This document shows positions 38,386 to 47,800 of a DNA stretch of 64,000 bases, piece after piece (position 1 is the first letter of the stretch; every line of letters begins with the position of its first letter). This DNA is from Aquabacterium sp. (GTDB lineage: Bacteria; Pseudomonadota; Gammaproteobacteria; Burkholderiales; Burkholderiaceae_C): positions 609,420 through 673,419 of the forward strand of contig NZ_JACPYU010000016.1 of NCBI RefSeq assembly GCF_016195855.1, given 5' to 3'. A program made the translations under genes and the position numbers. The notes under the pieces are model-generated. The model saw nothing but the letters and a program-made list of their open reading frames with translations, had not been told where the DNA came from and made no database searches.

Positions 38386-38512
38386 GCGTTCTCCTTCGAA
38401 GAACCTTCGATAGGAGAAAAGTACGCCTGGAATTGATCTGAGTCACTGGTGGAAACACGGGGAAAACAGACACCCCGGTGTGAACCACCCGCCTTTTTGT
38501 CGCCAAATGTAT

Positions 38513-39034
38513 TTAACCGCGACGAACGCGCCGCAGTTCATCCAGGATCAGCAAACCGGCACCGATGGTGATGCCGCAATCGGCCACGTTGAAGGCCGGA
38601 AAGTGCCCGCCCGGGAACATGGGTGCCAGGAAGCCCCAGTGGAAATCCAGGAAGTCCACCACGTAGCCGTGCACCAGGCGGTCGATGACGTTGCCGATGG
38701 CGCCGCCCAGGATCAGTGCCATCGCCCAGGCAAACAGCTTCTGGCCACTGTGCTGGCGCAGCATGTAGATGATGAAGCCGGTCGCCACAAAGGCCAGGCC
38801 GACGAAGAACCAGCGCTGCCAGCCGCCGGCGTGGGCCAGGAAGGAGAAGGCCGCACCGCTGTTGTGCACGCGCACGACATTGAAGAAGGACAGCACGTGA
38901 CGGCCATCCCCCAGCTGGAACATGCCCAGGATCAGCACCTTGGTGAACTGGTCCAGCAAGATGAGGATGAAGGCGATGCCCAACCAGGGCAGCAAACCCT
39001 GGTTGGCGCCCGAAGCGGACTTTCTGGTGGCCAT
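38513..39034 (-). CDS. lspA: Lipoprotein signal peptidase (signal peptidase II)
   Basis: Aspartic membrane protease that removes the signal peptide from prolipoproteins. Catalytic aspartates are in [19 protein letters not shown] and [24 protein letters not shown] is the conserved block with the Asn. Four membrane helices, 173 residues. It follows ileS by eight bases and ends the ribF-ileS-lspA series typical of proteobacteria. Confidence 0.96.
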   Translation of the reverse strand: MATRKSASGANQGLLPWLGIAFILILLDQFTKVLILGMFQLGDGRHVLSFFNVVRVHNSGAAFSFLAHAGGWQRWFFVGLAFVATGFIIYMLRQHSGQKLFAWAMALILGGAIGNVIDRLVHGYVVDFLDFHWGFLAPMFPGGHFPAFNVADCGITIGAGLLILDELRRVRRG

Positions 39035-39042
39035 GCGGGTAC

Positions 39043-41967
39043 TCAGGCGTGTTCGCGGTGTTCACCTTCGCCATGCAGGTTGCTGTCGCAACGGCCGCAG
39101 ATGGTGGGGTGCTCGGGGTTGATGCCGACGTCGTCGCGGTAGTGCCAGCAGCGCTCGCACTTCACGGCCTTGGACGGGTTGACTTCGATTTGCGTGGAGT
39201 GGCCTTCTGCCAGCTCGACGCTGGAGACGATCAGCACGAACTTGAGGTCATCGCCCAGGCTGCGCAGGTCGGCCAGCAGGCGCTGGTCATCGGCGCTGAT
39301 GGTGACGAACAGATTGGCCTGCAGCGAGGCACCGACCTCACCGCGCGTGCGCACTTCTTCGATCTGGCGGTTGCACTCTTCGCGCAAAGCGCGGATGCGT
39401 GACCACTTGGCCAGCAGCTCGGTGTCCTTGTCGGCTTCGTGGAAGTCCCAGTAGGTTTCGGTGAAGATCGTGTCGCCCTTGTTCTGGCCACCGTTGAACA
39501 CCTTCCAGGCCTCTTCGGCCGTGAAGCTCAGGAACGGCGCCATCCAGCGCAGCATGCCGTTCGTGATGTGCCACAGCGCGGTCTGCGCGGCGCGGCGGGC
39601 GTGGCTCTTGGCTGCCGAGGTGTAGAGGCGGTCCTTGAGCACGTCCAGATAGAACGCGCCCAGGTCTTCCGAGCAGTAGACCTGCAGCTTGGCCACCACC
39701 GGGTGGAACTCATAGCGCTCGTAGTGCGCCAGGATGTCTTCCTGCAGCTGCGAGGCGCGGGCCAGGGCGTAGCGGTCGATCTCCAGCAGCTCGGTGAGCG
39801 GCACGGCGTCCGTCTCCGGGTTGAAGTCGGAGGTGTTGGCCAGCAGGAAGCGCAAGGTGTTGCGGATGCGGCGGTAGCCGTCCACCACGCGGGCGAGGAT
39901 CTTGTCGTCGATGCCCAGGTCACCGGAGTAGTCGGTCGACGCGGCCCACAGGCGGATGATCTCGGCACCCATCTTGGTACTGATCTCTTGCGGCGCCACC
40001 GTGTTGCCCACGGACTTGGACATCTTGCGGCCCTGGCCGTCCACGGTGAAGCCGTGCGTCAGCAGGCCCTTGTAAGGCGCGCGGCCATAGATGGCGCAAG
40101 CGGCCAGCAGCGAGCTGTGGAACCAGCCGCGGTGCTGGTCATGGCCTTCCAGGTAGAGGTCGGCTTCGTGCAGTTCGTCGTGGCCGGCATCGGGGTGGCT
40201 GCCTTGCGCCGGGTTGAGCACGTGGAAGAAGGAGGTGCCAGAGTCGAACCACACATCCAGGATGTCGGTGGACTTGCTGTACTCGGCGGCCTCGGCACCC
40301 AGCCACTCGGTGGGGTCCAGCTTCGACCAGGCTTCCACGCCACCGGCTTCGACCAGGTCAGCGGCCTTGTCCATGAAGGCCATGGTCTGCGGGTGCAACT
40401 CGCCCGTCACCTTGTGCAGGAAGAATGGCAGCGGCACGCCCCAGTTGCGCTGGCGGCTGATGCACCAGTCAGGGCGGTTGGCGATCATGTCGCGCAGGCG
40501 GGTGCGGCCGTTCTCGGGGTAGAAGGTGGTGTGGTCGATGGCGTCCAACGCGGTCTGGCGCAGGGTCTTGGCGGGCTTCTCGGTCGCAAACACGCCCTCG
40601 CCTTCGTCCATGCGCACGAACCATTGCGCGGCGGCACGGAAGATCACCGGCGTCTTGTGGCGCCAGCAGTGCGGGTAGCTGTGCACGATGTCCTTGGTGG
40701 CCAGCAGGCGGCCGTGCTCGCGCAGCGTCTCCAGCACCACCGGGGCGGCTTTCCAGATGTGCTGACCGCCAAACAAGGGCAGATCGGCTTCGTAGACGCC
40801 ATTGCCCTGCACGGGGTTGAGGATGTCGTCGAACTTCAGGCCGTGGGCGATGCAGGAGTTGAAGTCGTCCACACCGTAGGCAGGCGCAGCGTGCACGATG
40901 CCAGTGCCGTCTTCCGCGCTGACGTACTCGGCCAGGTAGACGGGTGCTTCGCGGTCATAGCCCTTGTCCACATGGGCCAGCGGGTGCTTGAACTTCAGGC
41001 CTTCGAGCTTGGCGCCCGGTGCCGTGGCGATGATCTTGACCTGATCGGCCTCGAAGCCGTAACGCTGCGCGGCCTTTTCCACCAGGGATTCAGCCAGCAC
41101 CAGCAGGCCCTTGGGCGTGTCCACCAGGGCGTAGCTCAACTCGGCGTGCACGTTGAGCGCCTGGTTGGCAGGGATGGTCCAGGCGGTCGTGGTCCAGATC
41201 ACCGCGAAGGCGTCTTTGCCGAGCTGCTGCAGGCCAAAGGCGGCGGCCAGCTTGGCGGGCTCGGCACTCAGGAAGGCCACATCCAGGGTCTGGGACTTCT
41301 TGTCGGCGTATTCGATCTCGAACTCGGCCAGCGAAGAGCCGCAGTCAAAGCACCAGTACACGGGCTTGAGGCCACGGTAGACGTAACCGCGCTCCATGAT
41401 CTTCTTGAGCGCGCGGATCTCGTTGGCTTCGTTGCCGAAGTCCATGGTGCGGTAGGGATGGGCCCAGTCGGCCAGCACGCCCAGGCGCTTGAAATCGGTG
41501 CGCTGGCCGTCGATCTGCTCGGCAGCGTAGACGCGCGCCTTGGCCTGCACGTCATCGCGGCCGAGGTTGCGGCCGAAGGTCTTTTCGATCTGGTTCTCGA
41601 TGGGCAAGCCGTGGCAATCCCAGCCGGGCACGTAGATGGCGTCCATGCCCTTGAGCTGGCGCGCCTTGACGATCATGTCCTTGAGGACCTTGTTGACGGC
41701 GTGGCCGATGTGGATGTTGCCGTTGGCATAGGGTGGGCCGTCGTGCAGCACGAACTTGGGGGCACCCTGGCGGGCCGCGCGCAGCTTGTCGTACAGGCCC
41801 GTCTTCTCCCACTCGGCCACCCAGCCCGGCTCGCGCTTGGGCAGGTCACCCCGCATCGGGAAGGGGGTGTCGGGCATGTTCAGCGTGGCGCGGTACTGGC
41901 CTTGGCCTTCACCGGCAACATTGACTGCGGTGTTGGCGGAGGCGGCGGGCTTCTTGTCTTGACTCAT
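39043..41967 (-). CDS. ileS: Isoleucyl-tRNA synthetase
   Basis: Class Ia synthetase, 974 residues, of the bacterial type with a C-terminal zinc finger. HIGH motif in [11 protein letters not shown] (about residues 78-88), editing domain with [19 protein letters not shown] in [10 protein letters not shown] (about 645), and the zinc site [10 protein letters not shown] with CGRC at the end. An N-terminal leader of about 25 residues (Ala/Asn/Gly-rich) precedes the synthetase start. Start 41967 has GAGAGAGA before it. It lies between ribF and lspA. Confidence 0.97.
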   Translation of the reverse strand: MSQDKKPAASANTAVNVAGEGQGQYRATLNMPDTPFPMRGDLPKREPGWVAEWEKTGLYDKLRAARQGAPKFVLHDGPPYANGNIHIGHAVNKVLKDMIVKARQLKGMDAIYVPGWDCHGLPIENQIEKTFGRNLGRDDVQAKARVYAAEQIDGQRTDFKRLGVLADWAHPYRTMDFGNEANEIRALKKIMERGYVYRGLKPVYWCFDCGSSLAEFEIEYADKKSQTLDVAFLSAEPAKLAAAFGLQQLGKDAFAVIWTTTAWTIPANQALNVHAELSYALVDTPKGLLVLAESLVEKAAQRYGFEADQVKIIATAPGAKLEGLKFKHPLAHVDKGYDREAPVYLAEYVSAEDGTGIVHAAPAYGVDDFNSCIAHGLKFDDILNPVQGNGVYEADLPLFGGQHIWKAAPVVLETLREHGRLLATKDIVHSYPHCWRHKTPVIFRAAAQWFVRMDEGEGVFATEKPAKTLRQTALDAIDHTTFYPENGRTRLRDMIANRPDWCISRQRNWGVPLPFFLHKVTGELHPQTMAFMDKAADLVEAGGVEAWSKLDPTEWLGAEAAEYSKSTDILDVWFDSGTSFFHVLNPAQGSHPDAGHDELHEADLYLEGHDQHRGWFHSSLLAACAIYGRAPYKGLLTHGFTVDGQGRKMSKSVGNTVAPQEISTKMGAEIIRLWAASTDYSGDLGIDDKILARVVDGYRRIRNTLRFLLANTSDFNPETDAVPLTELLEIDRYALARASQLQEDILAHYERYEFHPVVAKLQVYCSEDLGAFYLDVLKDRLYTSAAKSHARRAAQTALWHITNGMLRWMAPFLSFTAEEAWKVFNGGQNKGDTIFTETYWDFHEADKDTELLAKWSRIRALREECNRQIEEVRTRGEVGASLQANLFVTISADDQRLLADLRSLGDDLKFVLIVSSVELAEGHSTQIEVNPSKAVKCERCWHYRDDVGINPEHPTICGRCDSNLHGEGEHREHA

Positions 41968-41998
41968 GATCTCTCTCGGCAAAGGAACACGACAGGGC

Positions 41999-42012
41999 GG
42001 CCACATGTGGCC
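41999..42012. repeat. Perfect 14-base palindrome in the ileS leader
   Basis: GGCCACATGTGGCC, about 31 bases before the ileS start. No T run follows, so it is not a standard terminator for ribF; it could be an mRNA hairpin or a protein site. Confidence 0.4.
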
Positions 42013-42115
42013 CCGTTGCCATCGGGTTCCTGGGAATCAGGTGAGCCGCGCACCACGCTCGCTGTCAGCAACGGCGGGGAAAGCGGCCAGGCTAGGTTGG
42101 GTCAGACGGTGGGCG

Positions 42116-43102
42116 TCAAATTCGATCGCGGGTGGTCTGACGGCGCTGTGCCTGGAAGAAGGACTTTGCATCGGCAATGTCCTTGTGGATGGCGGCCTGC
42201 AACGCGTCCAGCCCGTCGTAACGGGCTTCATCTCGGAGTTTGTGCAGGAGTTCCACGCGCACGATTTTACCGTAGCCCCCTTCCGCGCCCAGATTGGCGG
42301 GCCATTCAAAGCAATGGACCTCCAGCAAGACGCGGCCGGCGTCTTCCACGGTGGGGCGCACACCCAGGCTGGCCACGCCTTCCAGCGGGTGGTCTGCCAG
42401 GCCGTGGGTGCGGACCACGAAGATGCCGGTGGTGGCCGGTTTTTCGTGGCCGAAGCGCACGTTGAGCGTGCGGCAATCGAGGCTGCGGCCCAGTTTGGCA
42501 CCGTGGATCACGTGGCCGCTGACGGTGTAGGGGCGCCCCAGCATCTGCTCGACACGGGCCATGTCACCGGCCGCCATCGCATCACGCACCACCGAGGACG
42601 ACACACGGGTGCCGTGCACCTCGTAGCTCATCATGCGGGCCACATCAAAACCCAGGTCGTTGCCGGCGGCATCCAGCAAGTTGTAGTCGCCGGCGCGTTT
42701 GGCACCAAACCGGAAGTCGTCGCCCACCAGCACATACCGCGCGTTCAGGCCTTGGACCAGCACCTTGTGGATGAAGTCGTCCGGGCTCTGGCTGGCGAAG
42801 TGGCGGTCAAAGCGCAGGATCACGACCTGGTCCACCCCGCAGCGCTCCAGCTCGGACAATTTGTCGCGCAGCGTCGCGATGCGCGACGGCGCGATCTCCG
42901 GTTTGCCGGCCAGCTGGGCGAAATAGTCACGCGGGTGCGGCTCGAAGGTCAGCACGGTGCTGGGCACCCCTCTGTGCTGGGCTTCATTGCGCAACAGGGC
43001 CAGCATGGCCTGATGCCCCCGGTGCACACCGTCAAAGTTGCCAATGGTCAGTGCACAAGCCGGGGCGAGTGCCGCATGGTGAAAACCACGAAAGACTTGC
43101 AT
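42116..43102 (-). CDS. ribF: Bifunctional riboflavin kinase / FAD synthetase
   Basis: Converts riboflavin to FMN and FMN to FAD. The N-terminal adenylyltransferase domain has TIGNFDGVHRGHQAML (residues about 19-34) and LRFDRHFASQSPDDF, with VGDDFRFGAKRAGD; the C-terminal kinase domain has GRPYTVSGHVIHGAKLGR and the substrate stretch NVRFGHEKPATTGIF. Length 328 fits. It is 148 bases upstream of ileS and divergent from the lipase-like hydrolase gene. Confidence 0.96.
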   Translation of the reverse strand: MQVFRGFHHAALAPACALTIGNFDGVHRGHQAMLALLRNEAQHRGVPSTVLTFEPHPRDYFAQLAGKPEIAPSRIATLRDKLSELERCGVDQVVILRFDRHFASQSPDDFIHKVLVQGLNARYVLVGDDFRFGAKRAGDYNLLDAAGNDLGFDVARMMSYEVHGTRVSSSVVRDAMAAGDMARVEQMLGRPYTVSGHVIHGAKLGRSLDCRTLNVRFGHEKPATTGIFVVRTHGLADHPLEGVASLGVRPTVEDAGRVLLEVHCFEWPANLGAEGGYGKIVRVELLHKLRDEARYDGLDALQAAIHKDIADAKSFFQAQRRQTTRDRI

Positions 43103-43173
43103 AGACCCAAATTATGCCCGGCGATCCCCCAGCCAGAGGGGCGGATGTGGTGGGATCCATGGATGCACGAAAA

Positions 43174-43189
43174 GTGATACTAGAATCAC
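43174..43189. promoter_or_regulatory. Palindromic candidate operator upstream of the hydrolase-TetR pair
   Basis: GTGATACTAGAATCAC is a 16-base palindrome with one symmetric mismatch, 84 bases before the hydrolase start. A TetR-type gene is the second gene of the same operon, so autoregulation through this site is a reasonable inference. TAGAAT inside it resembles a -10 element. Confidence 0.4.
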
Positions 43190-43272
43190 ATAAAACGAAA
43201 TGAGGGAGGAACTGCTGCCTTGCGGCAGCGGGCGCCTCGTGAACAAGAGCTCGGCGTGACTTAGACTGCGCC

Positions 43273-44109
43273 TTGATGTCCCACAAGCTTTTGCCGTCAA
43301 GCATCCACGCACGCGACGGCCTGACACTTCACCTGTCGCACTGGCCCGTGACCACACCGAAAGGCGTGGTTGTGTTCTTGCACGGGCTCACCGAGCATGG
43401 CCAACGCTACAAGGAGCTTGGGCAGCGCCTCAATGCGCTGGGGTGGTCGGTGCTTGCACCCGACATGCGCGGGCACGGCCTTTCGGGTGGCCCGCGGGGT
43501 GGGATGAGCCGCGACGACGACTTCCTGCACGACCTGGCTGCCGTGATCGACGTGGCCAGAAGCACGTACCCGCAAGGCCCGCTGGTGCTGTTTGGCCACA
43601 GCACGGGTGGCGCCCTGGCGACGCGCTTTGCCGCGGCGCAGGCCCTGCCCCGCGAAGACGTGGCCTGGGCGCGCCCCATCGACGGTTTGATGTTGTCGGT
43701 GCCGGCATTGCAGCCCACCATGAGCCTGGTGCAAAAGGCGCTGTTGTCCACCATGGGGCGGCTGATCCAGGACGTGGCCGTGCCCGTCGCGTTCAAGCCG
43801 GAGTGGAGCAGCTCCGACCCCGCCGTGATCGCCGAATTCAACCATGACCCGCTGACGCACACGAAGATCACGCCGCGCGTGGCCTTGTTCCTGGCGGGAC
43901 TGGCCCCGGTGGTCATGCGACGCGCGCCCAGCTGGACGATCCGCACCCTGATGCTCTACACCCCGGACGACAGGCTGGTGGTGCCGCAGGGCTGCGAACG
44001 TTTCATGGCGGCGATGCCGGCCGACCTGGCTACCACACGGGCCTTCCCCGGCTTGCTGCATGACATGCTGAGAGAGCCTGATCGCGCCCGTGTCCACCTG
44101 GCCGTGTAA
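43273..44109 (+). CDS. Alpha/beta hydrolase, monoacylglycerol lipase-type
   Basis: Serine hydrolase of 278 residues in the lysophospholipase/monoacylglycerol lipase group. The oxyanion HGLTEH (about 37-42), the nucleophile elbow GHSTGG (about 111-116), an Asp in YTPDDRLVVP (about 235) and His in GLLHDMLRE (about 263) form the triad. No signal peptide. The cap segment around VQKALLSTMGRL is hydrophobic, as in lipid-acting members. The start has two adjacent ATGs. Two bases separate it from the TetR gene, so they form an operon. Confidence 0.85.
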   Translation: MMSHKLLPSSIHARDGLTLHLSHWPVTTPKGVVVFLHGLTEHGQRYKELGQRLNALGWSVLAPDMRGHGLSGGPRGGMSRDDDFLHDLAAVIDVARSTYPQGPLVLFGHSTGGALATRFAAAQALPREDVAWARPIDGLMLSVPALQPTMSLVQKALLSTMGRLIQDVAVPVAFKPEWSSSDPAVIAEFNHDPLTHTKITPRVALFLAGLAPVVMRRAPSWTIRTLMLYTPDDRLVVPQGCERFMAAMPADLATTRAFPGLLHDMLREPDRARVHLAV

Positions 44110-44111
44110 CA

Positions 44112-44750
44112 ATGGCTGGCCACCCACTTTCCCGCATGAACAAGGACCTCGCCCCAACCCGGCGCCGTACTGGCCGCCCTTCCAAGCAGGATATGGAGCC
44201 GGGGCAGGACGCCAAGACCATGCTGTTGCAGGCCGCTGGCGCCGAGTTCGTCGAGTCGGGCTATGAGCACACCACCTCCAACCGCATCGCCCACCGGGCG
44301 GGCTTCGCACCGCAGACCTTCTACCGTTGGTACAAGGACAAGCTGGAGGTGTTCATCCAGGTGTTTGAAGCCTGGACCGATGCCGAGCTGGAGCAACTCG
44401 ACGCCCTGCTGACCGAGCAGACCGGCAGCCGCCAGATTGCCGAGGCCTTTGTGGCCAACTACCGCGGCTTCGCCCTGTTCAAACGCAGCCTCCAGCAACT
44501 CGCCGCCACGACGCCCGAAGTCCGGCAGGCGCGTGCAGCGTGCCGCCTCAAGCAGATCCAGCAAGTCAAACGCTGGAACCCGGCCCTGCAAAACGATGAG
44601 TTAATCGCGGCGCTGCTGGTTGCGGTCGAGCAACTCTGCCAGTCACTGGCAGAGGGCGAGTTCGAGGACATGGGTTTGACAGGCGACGCGGCTTACCAGC
44701 AGCTGTCCGACCTGATCGATCGCCTTCGCCCGCCGGTCTCTGCTGCCTGA
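44112..44750 (+). CDS. TetR/AcrR-family transcriptional regulator
   Basis: Regulator with an N-terminal helix-turn-helix (about residues 35-80: LLQAAGAEFVESGYEHTTS, then IAHRAGFAPQTFYRWYKDK) and an all-helical C-terminal ligand domain. The first 30 residues are basic and Pro-rich. ATG 44112 or ATG 44136 may be the real start; neither has a clear ribosome site, consistent with coupling to the preceding hydrolase gene. It probably controls the hydrolase and itself. Confidence 0.86.
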   Translation: MAGHPLSRMNKDLAPTRRRTGRPSKQDMEPGQDAKTMLLQAAGAEFVESGYEHTTSNRIAHRAGFAPQTFYRWYKDKLEVFIQVFEAWTDAELEQLDALLTEQTGSRQIAEAFVANYRGFALFKRSLQQLAATTPEVRQARAACRLKQIQQVKRWNPALQNDELIAALLVAVEQLCQSLAEGEFEDMGLTGDAAYQQLSDLIDRLRPPVSAA

Positions 44751-44780
44751 GCAGCGCCCTCAGGACAGCTCAGCGTCCCC

Positions 44781-45518
44781 TCAAGGCAGCACCAGCTTGG
44801 GGTCTTCCAGCCAGCGCCACTGCCCAGGCGCCAGGTCATCGGACAAGGTCAGGCGGCCGATCTGGCTGCGATGCAGGCCTTCAACGCGGTTGCTCACCGC
44901 CGCCACCATGCGCTTGACCTGGTGGTACTTGCCTTGCAGCAGCGTCAGACGCAGATGGCAGGTTTCACCCTCCCCCACGGCCTCGGCCGCATCGGCCTTG
45001 ACCGGCAGGGGGTCGTCGTCCAGCACCACGCCTTTGAGCAGCTTCTCGCACATGGCCGGCGTCACGGGGTACTTGCACGTCACCTCGTAGACCTTGGGCA
45101 CATGGTGCTTGGGCGAGGTGAGTTTGTGCAGCAAGGGGCCGTCGTCGGTCATCAGCAACAGGCCCGTGGTGTCCTGGTCCAGCCGGCCGACGGGTTGCAG
45201 GCCACGGCGTCGCAAAGGCACGGGCAGCAGGTTGTGGACGCCTGGCCATGCGCCCGGCTTGAGCGAGCATTCGTAGCCGGCCGGCTTGTGCAGCACGATG
45301 AGCGCCTTGACGTGGGTCACCCAGGGCATGCCGTCCACCACCAGCTCCAGCCGGTCTTCCGGGAAGACCGCGTCGGGGTCGTCCACCACCTCGCCCCGGA
45401 CCTGCACCAGGCCGTGCAGGATCAGGCCTTCGCACTCGCGGCGGGCACCAAAGCCTTGGGCAAACAGAATCTGGGCCAGGTGCTCATGACCGGCCGGCAA
45501 ACGGGAACGTGGGGGCAT
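44781..45518 (-). CDS. rsuA: 16S rRNA pseudouridine synthase (RsuA family)
   Basis: Pseudouridine synthase of the RsuA/RluB/E/F family, probably modifying 16S rRNA U516. An S4 RNA-binding domain (about residues 8-60; LAQILFAQGFGARRECEGLI) is followed by the catalytic motif GRLDQDTTGLLLMTDDG with catalytic Asp at about 111, and KYHQVKRMVAAVSN in motif III. 245 residues from ATG 45518, preferred over the upstream in-frame codons because the S4 domain then starts normally. RluE/F cannot be excluded. Confidence 0.87.
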   Translation of the reverse strand: MPPRSRLPAGHEHLAQILFAQGFGARRECEGLILHGLVQVRGEVVDDPDAVFPEDRLELVVDGMPWVTHVKALIVLHKPAGYECSLKPGAWPGVHNLLPVPLRRRGLQPVGRLDQDTTGLLLMTDDGPLLHKLTSPKHHVPKVYEVTCKYPVTPAMCEKLLKGVVLDDDPLPVKADAAEAVGEGETCHLRLTLLQGKYHQVKRMVAAVSNRVEGLHRSQIGRLTLSDDLAPGQWRWLEDPKLVLP

Positions 45519-45636
45519 GGTAAAAAACGAATCCGACTGACGCGGCCAGCTACTGGCCAAAGCGACATTGTGCTGCCATCATGGCCGCGCTGGCCATCAG
45601 CACGAATCAGCACGAATCAGCATGAAGGGTTCAGGC

Positions 45637-46500
45637 ATGAAAGTTCACCATCTGAATTGCGGATCGATGTGCCCGCTGGGGCGCCGGTTGCTCAATGGCG
45701 AAGGCGGCTGGCTGGCCCCTGCACACATGTGCTGCCACTGTCTGCTGATCGAGGGCCGTAATGGCCTGATCCTGGTGGACACTGGCCTGGGCACGGCCGA
45801 CGTGAGCAAGCCCGCGCGCCTGGGGCTGGGCTTCAATGCCGTGGTCAGGCCCAAGCTGGTGATGTCGGAGACGGCGCTCTACCAGATCCGCGAGTTGGGC
45901 CTGGACCCGCGCGATGTGCGCCACATCGTGCCCACCCACCTGGATCTGGACCACGTTGGTGCGCTGAGCGACTTTCCGCAGGCCGAGGTGCATGTCTACG
46001 CCAAGGAGCTGCAAGCCGCACTGACACGGCCCAGCATGAAGGAAAAGAGCCGCTACATCCCCGCGCAATGGGCGCACGGCCCGAAATGGTCGCCGCACAA
46101 CGTGGAGGGCGAGCGCTGGATGGGTTTTGAAGCCGCCCGCGCCTTGCCAGACACCGATGAAGAGGTGTTGCTGGTGCCGCTCACCGGCCACACACAAGGC
46201 CACTGCGGGGTGGCCGTACGAGGTGACGACGGCTGGCTGCTGCACTGCGGTGACGCCTACTTCTTCAGGGGCGAAATGGACCTGGACGAGCCCCACTGCC
46301 CGCTGGGCTTGCGGCTCTTCCAGAGCATCGTGCAGATGGACGGGGCGAGTCGCATGGCCAACCAGTTGCGCCTGCGTGAACTCAAGCAGCAGCACCGCCA
46401 GGACGTCACGCTGTTTTGCGCCCATGACCCGGTCGAGCTGGCGCAATTGAGCGGCCAGGCCCGCGAACGCCAGGGGCCGCGCGCGCAATATGCAGCCTGA
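45637..46500 (+). CDS. MBL-fold metallohydrolase (lactonase-like, HxDxDH variant)
   Basis: Metallo-beta-lactamase fold protein of 287 residues, closest in plan to N-acyl-homoserine lactonase/glyoxalase II-type enzymes. The usual HxHxDH metal motif reads THLDLDHVG (about residues 106-114): the second His is Asp. Further ligands are seen in TGHTQGH (about 184-190), HCGDAYFF and the final FCAHDP. The Cys-rich stretch MCCHC near residue 31 is unusual. The start at 45637 was chosen because AAGGG precedes it. Substrate unknown; a lactonase is inference only. Confidence 0.82.
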   Translation: MKVHHLNCGSMCPLGRRLLNGEGGWLAPAHMCCHCLLIEGRNGLILVDTGLGTADVSKPARLGLGFNAVVRPKLVMSETALYQIRELGLDPRDVRHIVPTHLDLDHVGALSDFPQAEVHVYAKELQAALTRPSMKEKSRYIPAQWAHGPKWSPHNVEGERWMGFEAARALPDTDEEVLLVPLTGHTQGHCGVAVRGDDGWLLHCGDAYFFRGEMDLDEPHCPLGLRLFQSIVQMDGASRMANQLRLRELKQQHRQDVTLFCAHDPVELAQLSGQARERQGPRAQYAA

Positions 46501-46532
46501 TTCCGCGGCGTGAGCCCCGATATCCCCCGCAA

Positions 46533-47204
46533 TCAATAGCGCTTGGTCAGGGTCAGGGTGTCGTTCTCGCGCTTCATCTGAAACCGCGTCAGGAAGGAGT
46601 TGCCCAGCAGGATGTGCGGCATGGCCTGGGGCAAAACGGCCGCATCCACATTGAAGACCTCGACATCCTGGATGCGCACCGAAGTCAGGCTCACGCGGTA
46701 ACCCACCACCATGCCATTGGCGGTGCTGCCATAGAACTTGGCGCCATCTTCAAATTTGATGCCCATGCGACGGGCCTCGTCGGCCCCCATGGCCACGGAC
46801 GTCGCCCCGGTGTCCACCATGAAGCGCGTGGACTTGCCGTTGACTTGGCCCTGGGTGACAAAGTGCCCCCCTGATACGGCCGACAGCACGATCTGCGTGC
46901 CGTTGGCGCCGCCGCCAGAGCCGCCAATGCTCACGGGGGCCTCGCCCAGGCGCACGGTCTGGCGCTTGCCCGCCACCTCGATGGCGGCCTGGTCCGCGCT
47001 CACGCTGAGAACCTTGACGCCTTGATAGGTGTCGCCAGCCGCCAGCGCCTTGGGCGCCCCGCCGTTGATCACCAGCAAGGCCTTGCTGCCCATGCCACCG
47101 GTCATGGCCACGCTCTGCGCCAGCGCTGACAGCGGCATCACACCGCCACCCAGCGCCAAGGTCAAAGCGATGGCAAGGCGCACCTTCAACTGCCTGGATT
47201 CCAT
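46533..47204 (-). CDS. Exported retropepsin-like aspartic protease (TIGR02281 type)
   Basis: Periplasmic or membrane-associated single-domain aspartic protease. The signal peptide runs to about SALA, a region around TYQGVKVLSV resembles an N-terminal beta domain, and the protease part has FMVDTGATSVAM (catalytic Asp) and the hydrophobic ILLGNSFL flap-back motif. Retropepsins work as homodimers with one Asp each. ATG 47204 gives a normal signal peptide; ATG 47243 would add 13 polar residues. It is 32 bases from the end of the convergent MBL gene. Confidence 0.83.
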   Translation of the reverse strand: MESRQLKVRLAIALTLALGGGVMPLSALAQSVAMTGGMGSKALLVINGGAPKALAAGDTYQGVKVLSVSADQAAIEVAGKRQTVRLGEAPVSIGGSGGGANGTQIVLSAVSGGHFVTQGQVNGKSTRFMVDTGATSVAMGADEARRMGIKFEDGAKFYGSTANGMVVGYRVSLTSVRIQDVEVFNVDAAVLPQAMPHILLGNSFLTRFQMKRENDTLTLTKRY

Positions 47205-47277
47205 CTGCACAGCCTGATCTCCCTGTTTTGTTGTCAGCTGCATACCGAAACCGCGCTGAAACCGCCCGAGGGCAGGC

Positions 47278-47769
47278 TCAATCGCGGAAGTTGTTGAACG
47301 TCAGCGGCGCTTCCGTCAGGTCCTTCTTCATCAGGGCCATGGCCGCCTGCAGGTCATCGCGCTTGGCGCCCTGCACACGCACGGTATCACCCTGGATGCT
47401 GGCGTTAACCTTCAATTTGCTGTCCTTGATCAGCTTCGTGATTTTTTTAGCCAACTCGGCCTCGATGCCGGCCTTGAGCTTGATGACCTGCTTGACCTTG
47501 TCGCCGCCGATTTTTTCGGCCTTGCCGATGTCCAGGAAACGGATGTCGACCTGGCGCTTGGTGAGCTTGTTGTTGAGGATGTCGCGCACCTGGTCGAGCT
47601 GGAAGTCGCTGTCACCCAGGATGGTGATTTCTTTCTCTTTTTCCTTGAATTCGATGTTGGCGCTGGTGCCTTTGAAATCAAAGCGCGTGCCGATTTCCTT
47701 GGTGGTCTGGTCTACTGCATTGCGAACTTCGACCAGATTGGGATCGAGCACGGTGTCAAAACTGGGCAT
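47278..47769 (-). CDS. YajQ-family nucleotide (c-di-GMP)-binding protein
   Basis: Protein of 163 residues with the two ferredoxin-like halves of YajQ. Starts [20 protein letters not shown], contains [13 protein letters not shown] and [17 protein letters not shown], and ends [13 protein letters not shown]. In Xanthomonas a YajQ homologue binds c-di-GMP and acts on transcription; a diguanylate cyclase lies 8 kb away but no direct link is shown. AAGGAG precedes the ATG. It is divergent from murB with 31 bases between start codons, so the two promoters must lie in or over the opposite genes. Confidence 0.9.
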   Translation of the reverse strand: MPSFDTVLDPNLVEVRNAVDQTTKEIGTRFDFKGTSANIEFKEKEKEITILGDSDFQLDQVRDILNNKLTKRQVDIRFLDIGKAEKIGGDKVKQVIKLKAGIEAELAKKITKLIKDSKLKVNASIQGDTVRVQGAKRDDLQAAMALMKKDLTEAPLTFNNFRD

Positions 47770-47800
47770 GAATTTCTCCTTTGTCTGCGAAAATTCTGCC

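Noticed and set aside
39439..42465. A 1008-codon open frame on the + strand
   Set aside because: It lies antisense to ileS, whose protein has all synthetase motifs. The frame is open only because of high-GC codon bias.
43200..43259. A 19-codon reading frame in the leader of the lipase-like gene
   Set aside because: No ribosome binding site precedes it and there is no comparative evidence; it contains a GC-rich hairpin (43214-43229) that may be structural.
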